A stretch of 64,000 nt of DNA from Sphingomonas sp. DG1-23 (lineage in GTDB: Bacteria > Pseudomonadota > Alphaproteobacteria > Sphingomonadales > Sphingomonadaceae). Positions 17,949-26,670 of the stretch are shown one piece after another. The position numbers were made by a program, and so were the translations under genes. The notes under the pieces were generated by a model. It was not told where the DNA came from and made no database searches. It worked only from the letters and a program-made list of their open reading frames with translations. Where the stretch lies: the NCBI RefSeq assembly GCF_030730875.1, contig NZ_JAVAMA010000001.1, positions 310,001 through 374,000 of the forward strand, read 5' to 3'. How positions within the stretch are numbered: the stretch's first letter is position 1; every line of letters starts with the position of its first letter.

Positions 17949-18958
17949 ACATCGAAGCGGCCTTCGCGCCCGCCGCCGCCGCGATCGCCGGGGGCCGCAT
18001 TCCCGGCGCGACTCTCGGGGTGGTCGCTGCAGACGGCCGGCGCTGGATCCGCCACGCCGGCAAGGCCGCTTTGGTGCCCGAACCCGAGGAGCTGACCGAG
18101 GATCACTGGTTCGACCTCGCCTCGGTCTCCAAGGTGATCGCCACCACGACGATGATTCTCAGCCTCGCCGATCAGGGCCGGCTCGATCTCGACGCGCCGC
18201 TGACCAGCGCGATCCCCGATCTGCGCCAGTACGATGTGGCTAATGCTGCCGAGCGCAAGCTGACGTTCCGCGATTGCCTCGCCCACCGGACCTTCTTGCC
18301 CGCGGTCGAGCCGATCTACACCTATGGCGACGATCCCGCCCGGCTGCGCGCCTTCGTCCTGCAGCGCGAATGGCGGCACGGCCCGCCGGTCTATTCGGAC
18401 ATCAACTTTCTCCTGCTCGGCATCGCGATCGAGCGAGTCACCGGGCGGCCGCTCGGGGCATGGCCGCTCGGCAACGGCCTGTGCTTCGGCCCGCCCGCCG
18501 GCCCCGCGGTCGCCACCGAGCGCTGCAGCTGGCGGGGCCGCGTGCTCAGGGGCGAGGTCCATGACGAGAATTGCGCCGCGATGGGCGGCGAGACCGGCCA
18601 TGCAGGACTGTTCGGCACCGTCGCCGGGGTGCTCGATTTCGCGCAAGGCCTGCTCGACGGCAGCGGCGCGTCGCCCGCGATGCTCGCGGCGATCCGCACG
18701 CCGCAATACGAACACCGCACCTGCGGCTGGGAACGCAAATTTCCCGGCTGGTCGGGCGGCGCGGCCTGCTCGGCCGAGACGATCGGCCATACCGGCTTCA
18801 CCGGCACCGGCCTGTGGGTGGATTTCGAGCGCGGGCTCGCCTGGACGCTGCTCACCAACCGGGTCCATCCGACCCGTCATTTCGACAGCGGCATCTTTCG
18901 GCTGCGGCCCGAAACCGGGGATGCGGTGATCGCGGCATGGGGCCGCGGCACGGGCTGA
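17945..18958 (+). CDS. Serine hydrolase, beta-lactamase/class C PBP family
   Basis: The product is a 337-residue serine hydrolase. The nucleophile motif SxxK is S60-V-S-K63, the second motif is Y-S-D in 'VYSDINF', and the third is H-T-G in 'GHTGFTG'. This is the penicillin-binding/beta-lactamase-like fold (Pfam beta-lactamase). It has no clear signal peptide, so it may be cytoplasmic. The start overlaps the stop of the AmpG-like permease (ATGA), which suggests that it processes imported muropeptides or D-amino-acid peptides. That role is inference. A class C beta-lactamase is less likely, given the H-T-G motif and the absence of a leader. Confidence 0.87.
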   Translation: MNIEAAFAPAAAAIAGGRIPGATLGVVAADGRRWIRHAGKAALVPEPEELTEDHWFDLASVSKVIATTTMILSLADQGRLDLDAPLTSAIPDLRQYDVANAAERKLTFRDCLAHRTFLPAVEPIYTYGDDPARLRAFVLQREWRHGPPVYSDINFLLLGIAIERVTGRPLGAWPLGNGLCFGPPAGPAVATERCSWRGRVLRGEVHDENCAAMGGETGHAGLFGTVAGVLDFAQGLLDGSGASPAMLAAIRTPQYEHRTCGWERKFPGWSGGAACSAETIGHTGFTGTGLWVDFERGLAWTLLTNRVHPTRHFDSGIFRLRPETGDAVIAAWGRGTG

Positions 18959-19293
18959 AGTTCGTCCAAAGTTTACCAAGTTTTCGGGTTGACGCCGAAT
19001 CGCGCGGCTCACACGAGGGCAGAGGCCGGCCACGCGGCGGTTTGGCGCCGGCGACGCGACACCAAGGCGACTCGAACGCGCCGCCCGCGCGCCTTCGATG
19101 ACACACCCATGCGACACGCAGGCGACACTTTCGCCCCGCAGGTGACAGCTGCTCCAGCGGATCGGCGACGATGGACTAGACTTTGTCAAAGAGCAGAGCG
19201 GCAGGGCCTCTGCCCGAGGCAAGCACATGAATTCCTACATTGCAAACCAGCGCCGGGACGCGCCGCGCGGCCTCCCGACGGCCATGACGGCGC
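18959..19293. other. Intergenic region, 335 bp, with GCGACAC repeats and a boxA-like motif
   Basis: No credible gene was seen. The heptamer GCGACAC occurs at 19056, 19111 and 19122. On the minus strand, 'tgctctttgaca' (19184-19195 region) resembles an rRNA antitermination boxA and is preceded by a small CCTC/GAGG hairpin (19207-19219) and by 'ttgcaatgtagga' (19233-19245). The same arrangement recurs at 43911-43973. Confidence 0.45.
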
Positions 19294-19581
19294 TTAGCGC
19301 TCCATCGATTCGACCAGATCCTTGGCTTGTTTGAGGCCGAGATGCGCCGCATCGCGCGCGAGCTTGATCGCCTCGATCTTGCGCCCCGCCGCGAGCAATG
19401 CGCGCACCTCCGCCTCGGTCTCTGGAGGCAAGGTTGTCACCGCCGCCGCCGGCTTGCTCGTGCGCGCGATCGGCGGCTGCCCGCCCATCAGCGGATCGCG
19501 ACGGCGCGGGCGCAGGAGCAGGGCCAGCAACAGCAGGACGACGAGACCGGCGCCGATCAACACGGATACGGGCACGAACAT
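19294..19581 (-). CDS. Membrane-anchored protein with bL12 C-terminal-like domain
   Basis: The product is a 95-residue protein. Residues 1-24 form one hydrophobic segment ending in arginines, an N-terminal membrane anchor. A linker follows, and residues 53-95 resemble the C-terminal domain of ribosomal protein bL12 ('IKLARDAAHLGLKQAKDLVE', compared with the bL12 pattern of K-x-V-R-x..GLGLKEAKDLV). In bL12 this domain recruits translation factors; what it binds here is unknown. The ATG overlaps the stop of the upstream dacB-like gene by 4 nt, so the two are co-translated. Small proteins of this kind occur in several bacteria, but I know of no demonstrated function. Confidence 0.82.
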   Translation of the reverse strand: MFVPVSVLIGAGLVVLLLLALLLRPRRRDPLMGGQPPIARTSKPAAAVTTLPPETEAEVRALLAAGRKIEAIKLARDAAHLGLKQAKDLVESMER

Positions 19582-21014
19582 CAGTTCGCCTCCGCCACCG
19601 CGACCAATGCCGCATCGAGAAACCGGGTGGCGCTGGCGTCGGCGGGCACATCGTTGGCAAAAGCCGAGAAGGTCAGAATCTTGCCGCTCTTCGCGATCAG
19701 ATAGCCCGACAATGCGTTGGTGGCGTTGAGCGTGCCGGTCTTGGCGAACAGCTTGCCCTCCAGCGCCGTACCCTTGAACCGCCGGGCCAGCGTGCCGTCG
19801 ACGCCGGCCACCGGCAGCGACGCGCGCCACGCCGCGCCCCAGGGCTGGGCCGCGATCCAGCGCAGCATCTTTACCGTCCCGCGCGGCGCCGCGCGGTTGT
19901 AGCTCGACATGCCCGAACCGTCGGACAGATCCCAGGCGGTGCGCGGCACCCCCGCCGCCTCGAGCATCGCGCGGACCTCGGCCACGCCGTCGGCGATCGA
20001 GCCGCTGCCCGTGCGCAGCCCGACCCGGCGCAGCAGCAATTCGGCATGGAGATTCTGGCTGACCTTGTTGATGATCGTCACGTCCTCGGCCAGCGGCGGC
20101 GGGGTCAGCCGTGCGAGCGTCGGCTGGAGCGGAGCTCGCGCCACCGGGGCGCCCTTGCGCGTCTCGGGATCGTCGCCCGGCATCAGCGCACGGTGCCGCG
20201 CCGAGACCGCGCCGGTCACCTTGACGCCGCGCGCTTCGAGCAGCGCCCTGAACCGCCACGCCGCATAATGCGCCGGATCGTCGATCCCGACGCGCAGCGG
20301 CTCGGGCCTGGCGTCGGCGCCGATCGTGCCGGTGATCCGCAGCACCCTGCCATTGACCTCGCGCTCATAGCCGATCCGGCGCTCGCCCCCGGCCACCGTC
20401 ACCGCGCGATTGTCGACGCTGTAATAAGCCAGCGGCAGCGCGACCCTGGCCGGCGCGCCCACCGCGCCGGGCGTGACGTCGATCGCCAGTTCGTTGTCGT
20501 CGAGGGTCAGCGCCGAGATGCCGGTGCCCGAACGGCTGGGGATGTTGTTCCAGCTCATCCCCGGGCTCCAGCGCTGGTCGGGAAAAGCCGTGTCGTCGCC
20601 GATCACGTGGCGGACGTGCTTCGTCTTCGCCGCCACCGCGTCGGCGAGCGTGGCGAGGCAATCCAGCTTGCAGTCCGGGGCGCTCGACAGCCGCGCGTCG
20701 CCATGGCCTTCGAGGATGACGTCGCCGCCCTCGATCCGCACCGCCGCGCCGCCCGACCTGTCGGGCTGGTCGAGCCCTGCGAGCGACGCATAGGCCGTAG
20801 CAGTGGTGAACATCTTGGTGTTCGACGCCGGGATGAAGCGTCCGTCGGGGTTGACCGCGACCACCTCCGTTCCGGCCGCGTCGGCGACCACCAGCCCGAA
20901 GCGGGTGCCGGTCGCCGCTTCGGCGAAGCCGGCCTCGACCCGCTGCTGGAGGCTCTGTTGCGCGAATGCGGGGCTGGCGGCGAGGAGGAGCGGGAGCAGC
21001 AGCGATGGTTTCAT
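19581..21014 (-). CDS. dacB: D-alanyl-D-alanine carboxypeptidase/endopeptidase (PBP4 type)
   Basis: The product is a 477-residue low-molecular-mass class C penicillin-binding protein. The signal peptide is 1-19 ('SPAFA'). SxxK is S64-N-T-K67 in 'IPASNTKMF', SxN is in 'DGSGMSSYN', and KTG is in 'FAKTGTLN'. The long insert between the first two motifs is typical of PBP4/DacB (peptidase S13). It trims or cleaves cross-links in periplasmic peptidoglycan. Its stop is fused by overlap to the bL12-like membrane protein gene. The start lies 164 bp from the divergent methyltransferase gene, with an inverted repeat between. Confidence 0.93.
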   Translation of the reverse strand: MKPSLLLPLLLAASPAFAQQSLQQRVEAGFAEAATGTRFGLVVADAAGTEVVAVNPDGRFIPASNTKMFTTATAYASLAGLDQPDRSGGAAVRIEGGDVILEGHGDARLSSAPDCKLDCLATLADAVAAKTKHVRHVIGDDTAFPDQRWSPGMSWNNIPSRSGTGISALTLDDNELAIDVTPGAVGAPARVALPLAYYSVDNRAVTVAGGERRIGYEREVNGRVLRITGTIGADARPEPLRVGIDDPAHYAAWRFRALLEARGVKVTGAVSARHRALMPGDDPETRKGAPVARAPLQPTLARLTPPPLAEDVTIINKVSQNLHAELLLRRVGLRTGSGSIADGVAEVRAMLEAAGVPRTAWDLSDGSGMSSYNRAAPRGTVKMLRWIAAQPWGAAWRASLPVAGVDGTLARRFKGTALEGKLFAKTGTLNATNALSGYLIAKSGKILTFSAFANDVPADASATRFLDAALVAVAEAN

Positions 21015-21089
21015 GGCCGGAGCCTATCGCCATTCGGCGCCGGAGCAACCGCCCGACGCGAACCGAGGCATAACCGCAGGGTATCGCCT

Positions 21090-21168
21090 ACCGTCTTCCC
21101 GGCGAAAGCGGGGATCTCAGGCGGTGGCTCGGTACGACATGAGATCCCGGCTTTCGCCGGGAGGACGG
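21090..21168. repeat. Long inverted repeat (type A) in a divergent promoter region
   Basis: The arms 21090-21119 and 21140-21168 are inverted copies ('ccgtcttcccggcgaaagc...gatctca' against 'tgagatcccggctttcgcc...gacgg'). Each arm can also fold on itself around 'gaaagc'. It lies between the divergent dacB-like and methyltransferase genes. Confidence 0.88.
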
Positions 21169-21178
21169 CAACCCTAGA

Positions 21179-22780
21179 ATGGACCCGATGCGCGCCGCTC
21201 CCGAGCTGTTCCTCCTCGCCCAGCAACACGCGCGCGCCGGCCGCCTCGGCGCGGCGCGCGCGGCCTATGCCCGCAACATCGAGGCGCATCCCGATTTCCT
21301 TCCCGGCTATCTGGCGCTGAGCGGGCTGGCCGCGCATCAGGGCGACGCCGCCGCCGCGCTGCATGTCCTGCGTTCCGCGCTGGCCCGTGCCGAAGGTAAT
21401 GCCGCCGCGCGCCACGCCATCCGCCGTCCGCTCGCCGATCTGCTCGCGACGCTCCGCCCGGCCGCATATGATGCGGGCCTCGCCGACGATGTCCGCGGCT
21501 GCCTCGCCGGCGAAGAGCTCGATCCGCAGCCGCTGGCGGGCGTCGCCGCGCGCTTGCTGCTCCACGCGGGCGACACCGAGCCGCTGTGGATCGCCTTCCT
21601 CACCCGCTGCATCAATGCCGATCCGGCGATGGAAGCGCGGCTGATCGCGATGCGCGATGCGCTGATCCGCTCGGGCGATATGGGCGCGCCATTGCTGCCG
21701 GCGCTCGCGCTCCACGGCTTTGCCAGTCAATATGTCTGGTCCGAACCCGGCATCCCGCTCGAAGGGCCGATGGCGGCGCTCGCCGGTCAGCCCGCCGCGC
21801 TGCCCGACGATCCGGCGTGGCGGCCGCTCGCGCAGCGCATGGGCGAGCTCGCGGTCGAGCACGCGATCGCGGCCACGATCCCCTGCTTCGCTCCGCCTGC
21901 CGACGGCGTTTCGGACGCGGTCCGGCGCCAATATGAGGAACATCCCTATCCGCGCTGGCAGGCGCCGCCGGCGTCGCGCCGCACCGATTTCCGGAGGATT
22001 CTCGAAGGCTTGCCGGGCATCGACCGTCCGGCGCTTCCGGCGGCGCCGCTCCGCCTGCTGATCGCCGGCTGCGGCACCGGCTACGAAGCGATCGACATGG
22101 CGCGGATGGATTCGGGCCTGTCGGTCACCGCGATCGACCTCAGCCGCGCAAGCCTAGCCTTCGCGCGGCGCAAGGCGGAGGCATTGGCCCTCGCCAACCT
22201 TCGCTTCCTGCAGGGCGACCTTCTCGCGCTCGCCGCGCTCGGCGAGACCTTCGACATGGCCGCCAGCACCGGCGTGCTCCACCATATGGCCGATCCCGAT
22301 ATGGGCCTCGCCAGCATTACCGAGGTGCTGCGCCCGGGCGGGGTGGTCCGTCTCGCGGTCTACAGCCACCGCGCCCGCGCCCCGGTCCGCGCCGCGCACG
22401 CGCTGATCGCCGAGCGCGGCTGGCAAGGCGATGCCGCGGGAATCCGCGCCTTTCGTGCGCACATCCTGTCGCTGCCCGACGAGGACCCGCGCGCGATGCT
22501 GCGCGAGAGCCAGGATTTCTACAGCCTCAGCGGCTGCCGCGATCTCGCCTTCCACGTCCATGAGCGGCACTATCGCTTTCCGGAGATCGCCGCGCTGGTG
22601 GCAGGCGCTGGTCTGCGGCTGGTCGGTTTCGACGCCACGCCCGAAGCCGCGGCCCGTTTCTGCGCGACGCACGGCGCAGATGCCGATCCGCTCGATCTCG
22701 ATCTATGGGACGCGGTGGAAGCGGAGCATCCGTTCCTGTTCGCCGGGATGATCCACTTCTGGTGCCAGAAGCCGCGCTAG
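21179..22780 (+). CDS. SAM-dependent methyltransferase with N-terminal TPR-like region
   Basis: The product is a 533-residue protein. Residues 1-120 look like tetratricopeptide repeats ('HPDFLPGYLALSGLAAHQGD'). The middle is helical with 'EEHPYPRW', a motif seen in related TPR-methyltransferases. A class I Rossmann methyltransferase domain follows from about residue 285, with SAM motif I 'LIAGCGTGYE', the acidic post-I 'AIDLS' and 'ASTGVLHHM'. The substrate is unknown; such fusions often modify proteins. ATG 21179 is used, and ATG 21188 is an alternative three codons in. The 3' end overlaps the convergent symporter gene by 4 nt. Confidence 0.86.
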   Translation: MDPMRAAPELFLLAQQHARAGRLGAARAAYARNIEAHPDFLPGYLALSGLAAHQGDAAAALHVLRSALARAEGNAAARHAIRRPLADLLATLRPAAYDAGLADDVRGCLAGEELDPQPLAGVAARLLLHAGDTEPLWIAFLTRCINADPAMEARLIAMRDALIRSGDMGAPLLPALALHGFASQYVWSEPGIPLEGPMAALAGQPAALPDDPAWRPLAQRMGELAVEHAIAATIPCFAPPADGVSDAVRRQYEEHPYPRWQAPPASRRTDFRRILEGLPGIDRPALPAAPLRLLIAGCGTGYEAIDMARMDSGLSVTAIDLSRASLAFARRKAEALALANLRFLQGDLLALAALGETFDMAASTGVLHHMADPDMGLASITEVLRPGGVVRLAVYSHRARAPVRAAHALIAERGWQGDAAGIRAFRAHILSLPDEDPRAMLRESQDFYSLSGCRDLAFHVHERHYRFPEIAALVAGAGLRLVGFDATPEAAARFCATHGADADPLDLDLWDAVEAEHPFLFAGMIHFWCQKPR

Positions 22781-24021
22781 GCGTCGGCCTTCGACCGGTA
22801 CACCGCTTCGTCGAGCTCGCTTTCCCAGCGCGCCACCGTGGTTGCCACCATCAGGTTCGCGCTGGCGCTCGGCACCGTCCGGGTCATGTCGAGCAGCCGG
22901 TCGAACGGCAGTACGAAGCCGACCACGAGCGCGGTCTGCTCGGGCGGCACGCCGACCGCCGAAAGCACCGCCGCGAGCATGAACAAGGACGCCGACGGCA
23001 CCGGCGCGGTGCCGAATGCGGCAAGCGCGCCGGTCAGCAACACCATGCCATAGACTTGCGGGCTCAGCGGCGTGCCGAACGCCTGCAGCGCGAACATGCT
23101 GAGCAGCCCGACATACATCGCGGTGCCGTCCTTGCCGATGCTCGCGCCCAAAGGCAGCACCGTCGAGAAGACCGGCCGCGCCACCCCGAGATTCTTCTCT
23201 GCCACGCGCATCGCCACCGGCAGGGTCGCCGAGCTGGAGGCGGTCGAGAAGGCCACCACCAGCGCGTCGACGATCCCGCGGAAGAACGGCAACAGCGGCA
23301 GCTTGGCGAGCAGCTTCAGGATCAGGCTGTGCACCACGAGGATCTGGATCAGACTGCCCAGCACCACCGCGAGCGCCAGCCAGCCGACATTGACGAACAC
23401 CGCCGCGCCGTTCGCCGCGACGGCATTGGCGATCAGCGCGAACACCCCGAACGGCGTCGCTTCCATGACGATGCCGACGACCTTGAGCAAAACCGCCGAT
23501 GTCGCTTGCAGCAGCGCCGCGAAGGGCTTGCCCGGTTCGCCTGCCATCACCGTGCCGACCCCGATGAGGATCGCGACGAAGATCAGCGCGAGCATGTCGC
23601 CTTTGGCCAGCGCCTCGAAGATGTTGAGCGGGACGATCCCGATCAGTTGCTGGTACGGCGTCACCGGCTCGCCCAGCGCGTGCGGCGCGGCGGTGCCGAG
23701 CGGCGCGCCGACGCCGGGCTGGACGAGCGTCGCGACCAGCATCCCCACCGACACCGCGATCGCGGTGGTCAGCGCGAACAGCCCGATCGTCCGCCCGCCC
23801 AATCCGCCGAGCCGCCGCGGATCGGCCAGCGCGGTGATCCCCGCGGCGATCGTCACCAGCACGATCGGCGCAACCAGCATCCGGATCGCGCGGACGAACA
23901 GATCGCCCATGAACTGGACGTACGGCGTGCCCTGCGGCCAGACCAGGGCGAAGACCAGCCCCAGCGCCAGCGCACCGAGCACGCGCTTCCAGAGCGCGAT
24001 GGCGAACCAGCGGTTCAGCAT
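22777..24021 (-). CDS. Dicarboxylate/amino acid:cation symporter (DAACS family)
   Basis: The product is a 414-residue inner-membrane symporter of the GltP/DctA family, which imports glutamate, aspartate or C4-dicarboxylates with H+ or Na+. About eight transmembrane segments are visible. The family signature appears as a serine-rich reentrant loop 'STASSSATLPV', with 'GASIGKDGTAMY' in the core. It starts the minus-strand group that continues with D-aminoacylase, DgcA and DgcN homologues (transcribed before it), so D- or L-glutamate is a reasonable substrate. That is inference from context. A 106-bp gap with an inverted repeat separates it from the aminoacylase gene, and it may have its own promoter. 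Confidence 0.92.
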   Translation of the reverse strand: MLNRWFAIALWKRVLGALALGLVFALVWPQGTPYVQFMGDLFVRAIRMLVAPIVLVTIAAGITALADPRRLGGLGGRTIGLFALTTAIAVSVGMLVATLVQPGVGAPLGTAAPHALGEPVTPYQQLIGIVPLNIFEALAKGDMLALIFVAILIGVGTVMAGEPGKPFAALLQATSAVLLKVVGIVMEATPFGVFALIANAVAANGAAVFVNVGWLALAVVLGSLIQILVVHSLILKLLAKLPLLPFFRGIVDALVVAFSTASSSATLPVAMRVAEKNLGVARPVFSTVLPLGASIGKDGTAMYVGLLSMFALQAFGTPLSPQVYGMVLLTGALAAFGTAPVPSASLFMLAAVLSAVGVPPEQTALVVGFVLPFDRLLDMTRTVPSASANLMVATTVARWESELDEAVYRSKADA

Positions 24022-24028
24022 CGCTCAC

Positions 24029-24107
24029 CGTGCTCCGGCGAAGGCCGGAGCGCTGGAGACGGCGCGCACCGGAGTGTGGCCAACGCTCCGGCCTTCGCCG
24101 GAGCACG
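24029..24107. repeat. Long inverted repeat (type D)
   Basis: The arms 24029-24052 and 24084-24107 are near-perfect inverted copies ('cgtgctccggcgaaggccgg' then its reverse complement). It sits in the gap between the aminoacylase stop and the symporter start. Confidence 0.9.
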
Positions 24108-24127
24108 AGGCGGCTGGAGCATGCCCG

Positions 24128-25684
24128 TCACTTGCACGTCCCCGGCGTCGGCGCATGCGGCAATGCGCGGCCTGCCGCCTTGCCGGTGAGCGCGCCCTTG
24201 TCGACCGCGACGACGCCGTTGACGATCACCGTCCGCACGCCCTGCGCGGTCAAGGTCGGCTGCTCATAGGTCGCCCGTGCGGCATAGGTCCGCGGATCGA
24301 ACACCACCACGTCGGCAAACGCGCCGGCGCGCAGATGCCCGCGCCCGGCCAGCCCGAACGTATCGGCGGTCAGCGCCGAGCTGCGCTCGATGAACTGGCG
24401 GACCGTGATCACCCGCTCGGCCCTGGCGTATTTCGCGTATTTGCGCGCGAAGCTGCCATAGACCCGCGGATGCCCGCCCGAGGCGTCCGAGCCGGTCATC
24501 ACCCAGGGCATTGCCATGAATTTGGCGATATCGGCCTCGCTCTGGTTGAACGAGACCACGCCGGGATCGGCGATGCGGATCACCGCGATCGCCGCGTCGA
24601 CCGGGTCCTGCCCCAATTGCTTCGCGACGTCGGCCAATGTGCGGTTGAGATATTTGCCCTCGACGATCAGCAATTTGTCCGCGCCGCCGCGCTTGCGCAG
24701 ATTTTCGGTGATCCCCGCGCGGAGCTTCCCCGCCAGCGCCGGATCGTCGAAGCGCCCGAGCAAGGCCGGACGGCCGCCGTCCTGCGCCCAGAGCGGCATC
24801 AGCGACGCGACCAGGCTCGTGCCGCTCGCCGACCACGGATATTGGTCCGCAGTCACTTTCTGTCCCGCGCGCCGCGCCGCCGCGACCTTCGCGATGATCG
24901 CCGGGGCGTGGCCCTGCACGTCGACGCCGAGCGCCTTGATATGGCTGATATGGGTGGGCAGCCCGCCCTCTCTGCCTATCGCGATCGCCTCGTCGATCGC
25001 AGCGGCGAGCCCCACGGTGTAGCTGGATTCGTCGCGGATATGGCTGTCGTACACGCCGCCGCGCTTCCCCGCCTCGCGCGCCAATGCCGCCACCTCGCCG
25101 GTCCTTGCGAAGCTCTGCGGCGCGTAGAACAGCCCGGTCGAGAGCCCCAGCGCGCCGTGGCACATCGCGTCCGCCACCAGCCTTTTCATCTGGCCGAGCT
25201 CGGCGAGGGTCGGCGCGCGATCGGCCTCGCCCACCACAGCTTCGCGCACTGCGCCGAAGCCGACATAAGCTGCATAGTTGATCCCCACCGGCCGCACCGC
25301 CGCACTGCCCAGCACCGCGGCGACGTCGGGGCTGCCGCCCCCGTCATTGCCGATGAACGCCGTGGTCACGCCCTGCAGCAGAAAGGCAGGCACCAGCCGC
25401 TTCGCCGCGTCGTCGGACGCCAGATCGCCGCCCATATGGGTGTGCGGATCGATGAAGCCCGGCGCGACGATCATGCCCTTAGCGTCGATCACCCGCGCCG
25501 CGGTCACAGCGGCATGGCGGCCGACCGAGACGATGCGATCTCCCGCAATCGCGACATCGCCGACAAAGGGCTCGGCCGACCCGGTATAGATGGTGCCGCC
25601 GCGGATGAGCAGGTCGACTTTCCGCGGCGCCGGCGGTGCCGCTCCCAGCGACAGGGTCGCGATCCCGAGCAGCACGACCTTCAT
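24128..25684 (-). CDS. D-aminoacylase / N-acyl-D-amino-acid deacylase family amidohydrolase
   Basis: The product is a 518-residue amidohydrolase-superfamily enzyme of the D-aminoacylase type, which cleaves N-acyl-D-amino acids to the free D-amino acid and a carboxylate. The first 15 residues look like a signal peptide, so it may be periplasmic. The metal site begins with H81-x-H83 in 'GFIDPHTHMG', and 'THISHIKALG' and 'GSDAS' supply the later metal ligands. 'KVDLLIRGGTIYTG' marks the start of the small beta domain. The start overlaps the dipeptide-epimerase-like gene stop (ATGA), placing it in the D-amino-acid group. A dihydroorotase or imidazolonepropionase is excluded by the motif set. Confidence 0.88.
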   Translation of the reverse strand: MKVVLLGIATLSLGAAPPAPRKVDLLIRGGTIYTGSAEPFVGDVAIAGDRIVSVGRHAAVTAARVIDAKGMIVAPGFIDPHTHMGGDLASDDAAKRLVPAFLLQGVTTAFIGNDGGGSPDVAAVLGSAAVRPVGINYAAYVGFGAVREAVVGEADRAPTLAELGQMKRLVADAMCHGALGLSTGLFYAPQSFARTGEVAALAREAGKRGGVYDSHIRDESSYTVGLAAAIDEAIAIGREGGLPTHISHIKALGVDVQGHAPAIIAKVAAARRAGQKVTADQYPWSASGTSLVASLMPLWAQDGGRPALLGRFDDPALAGKLRAGITENLRKRGGADKLLIVEGKYLNRTLADVAKQLGQDPVDAAIAVIRIADPGVVSFNQSEADIAKFMAMPWVMTGSDASGGHPRVYGSFARKYAKYARAERVITVRQFIERSSALTADTFGLAGRGHLRAGAFADVVVFDPRTYAARATYEQPTLTAQGVRTVIVNGVVAVDKGALTGKAAGRALPHAPTPGTCK

Positions 25685-26670
25685 AAAATTCCCCAGAAAC
25701 CCCGTTCCGGCGGCACCAGATAGCCCGCCTCGTCGCGCACGCCGCCGGCGCGATCCTCCCTGAGCCAGATCGGACCGTCAAGGTCGACGAAATCGCTCAT
25801 CCGCGCGACGTGGAGCGCCGGTGCGATCGACAGCGACGAGCTGATCATGCAGCCGGTCATCAGCCCCAGCCCGCGCGCGCGCGCCGCCCGGGCCAATGCG
25901 AGCGCCTCGGTCAGCCCGCCCGATTTGTCGAGCTTGACGTTGACGACCTGATAGCGCCGCGCCACGCGATCGAGATCCGCGGCGACATGCACCGATTCAT
26001 CCGCGCAGATCGGCACCTCGGGGATAAAGTCCTCGAGCCATTCGTCGGCATCGGCGGGCACCGGCTGTTCGAGCAGATCGACCCGCAAGGTCACCAGCAG
26101 CACCTGCATCGCGCGGACCAATTGCTGGTCCCAGCTCTCATTGGGGTCGACGATCAGCCTCGCATGCGGCGCGGCGTTGCGCACCGCGCGGATCTGCGCA
26201 TCGGGGATCGTCGCGTCGACCTTGACCTTGATCAGCGGGGCATCGGCGATCTTGCTCGCCGCGACCGCCATCGCCATCGGCGTGTCGATGCCGATGGTGA
26301 GCGCGCTCTCCAGCTTGCCGGGCTCGGGCGCGCCGATCGTGTCGGCGACGCTGCGGCCCGCCAGCCGCGCCTCGAGATCCCACAAGGCGCAGTCGAGGGC
26401 GTTGCGCGCAGCGCCGGGCGGGAGCAGCCCGGGCAGCTGCGCGCGGTCCGCACCGCCTTCGACGGCGGCGCGCACTTCCTCGATTTGGGCGAGCGCGCTC
26501 GCGACGCTCTCGCCGTAGCGCGCATAGGGCACGCCTTCGCCGCGCCCGACCGCCCCGCCTCGCTCCAGCTCGACCGTGACCACCTCCGCCTGCGTCTTGA
26601 CGCCGCGGGAGATCCGGAAGGGCTGGCTCAGTGCGAAGCTATCGTGCTGCGCGCGGAGGGTGCGGGACAT
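25681..26670 (-). CDS. dgcA: Enolase-superfamily epimerase, likely N-acetyl-D-glutamate racemase (DgcA)
   Basis: The product is a 329-residue member of the dipeptide-epimerase branch of the enolase superfamily. The catalytic K-x-K is K148-V-K150. The metal ligands are D175 ('VDPNE'), E201 ('LLEQP') and D224 ('CADES'), and the opposite lysine is K246 in 'NVKLDKSGG'. All catalytic positions are present. By itself the sequence fits L-Ala-D/L-Glu epimerase. Overlap with a DUF1611 gene (DgcN) instead points to the DgcN-DgcA pathway, in which DgcA racemises N-acetyl-D-glutamate. ATG 26670 starts at the usual N-terminus, and codons further upstream belong to the overlapping DgcN gene. It overlaps dgcN by 43 nt and the aminoacylase gene by 4 nt. 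Confidence 0.86.
   Translation of the reverse strand: MSRTLRAQHDSFALSQPFRISRGVKTQAEVVTVELERGGAVGRGEGVPYARYGESVASALAQIEEVRAAVEGGADRAQLPGLLPPGAARNALDCALWDLEARLAGRSVADTIGAPEPGKLESALTIGIDTPMAMAVAASKIADAPLIKVKVDATIPDAQIRAVRNAAPHARLIVDPNESWDQQLVRAMQVLLVTLRVDLLEQPVPADADEWLEDFIPEVPICADESVHVAADLDRVARRYQVVNVKLDKSGGLTEALALARAARARGLGLMTGCMISSSLSIAPALHVARMSDFVDLDGPIWLREDRAGGVRDEAGYLVPPERGFWGIL

Noticed and set aside
17945..18958. Class C beta-lactamase (AmpC) next to AmpG
   Set aside because: There is no signal peptide and the third motif is H-T-G; a resistance function is not supported, and a peptidase or esterase is more likely.
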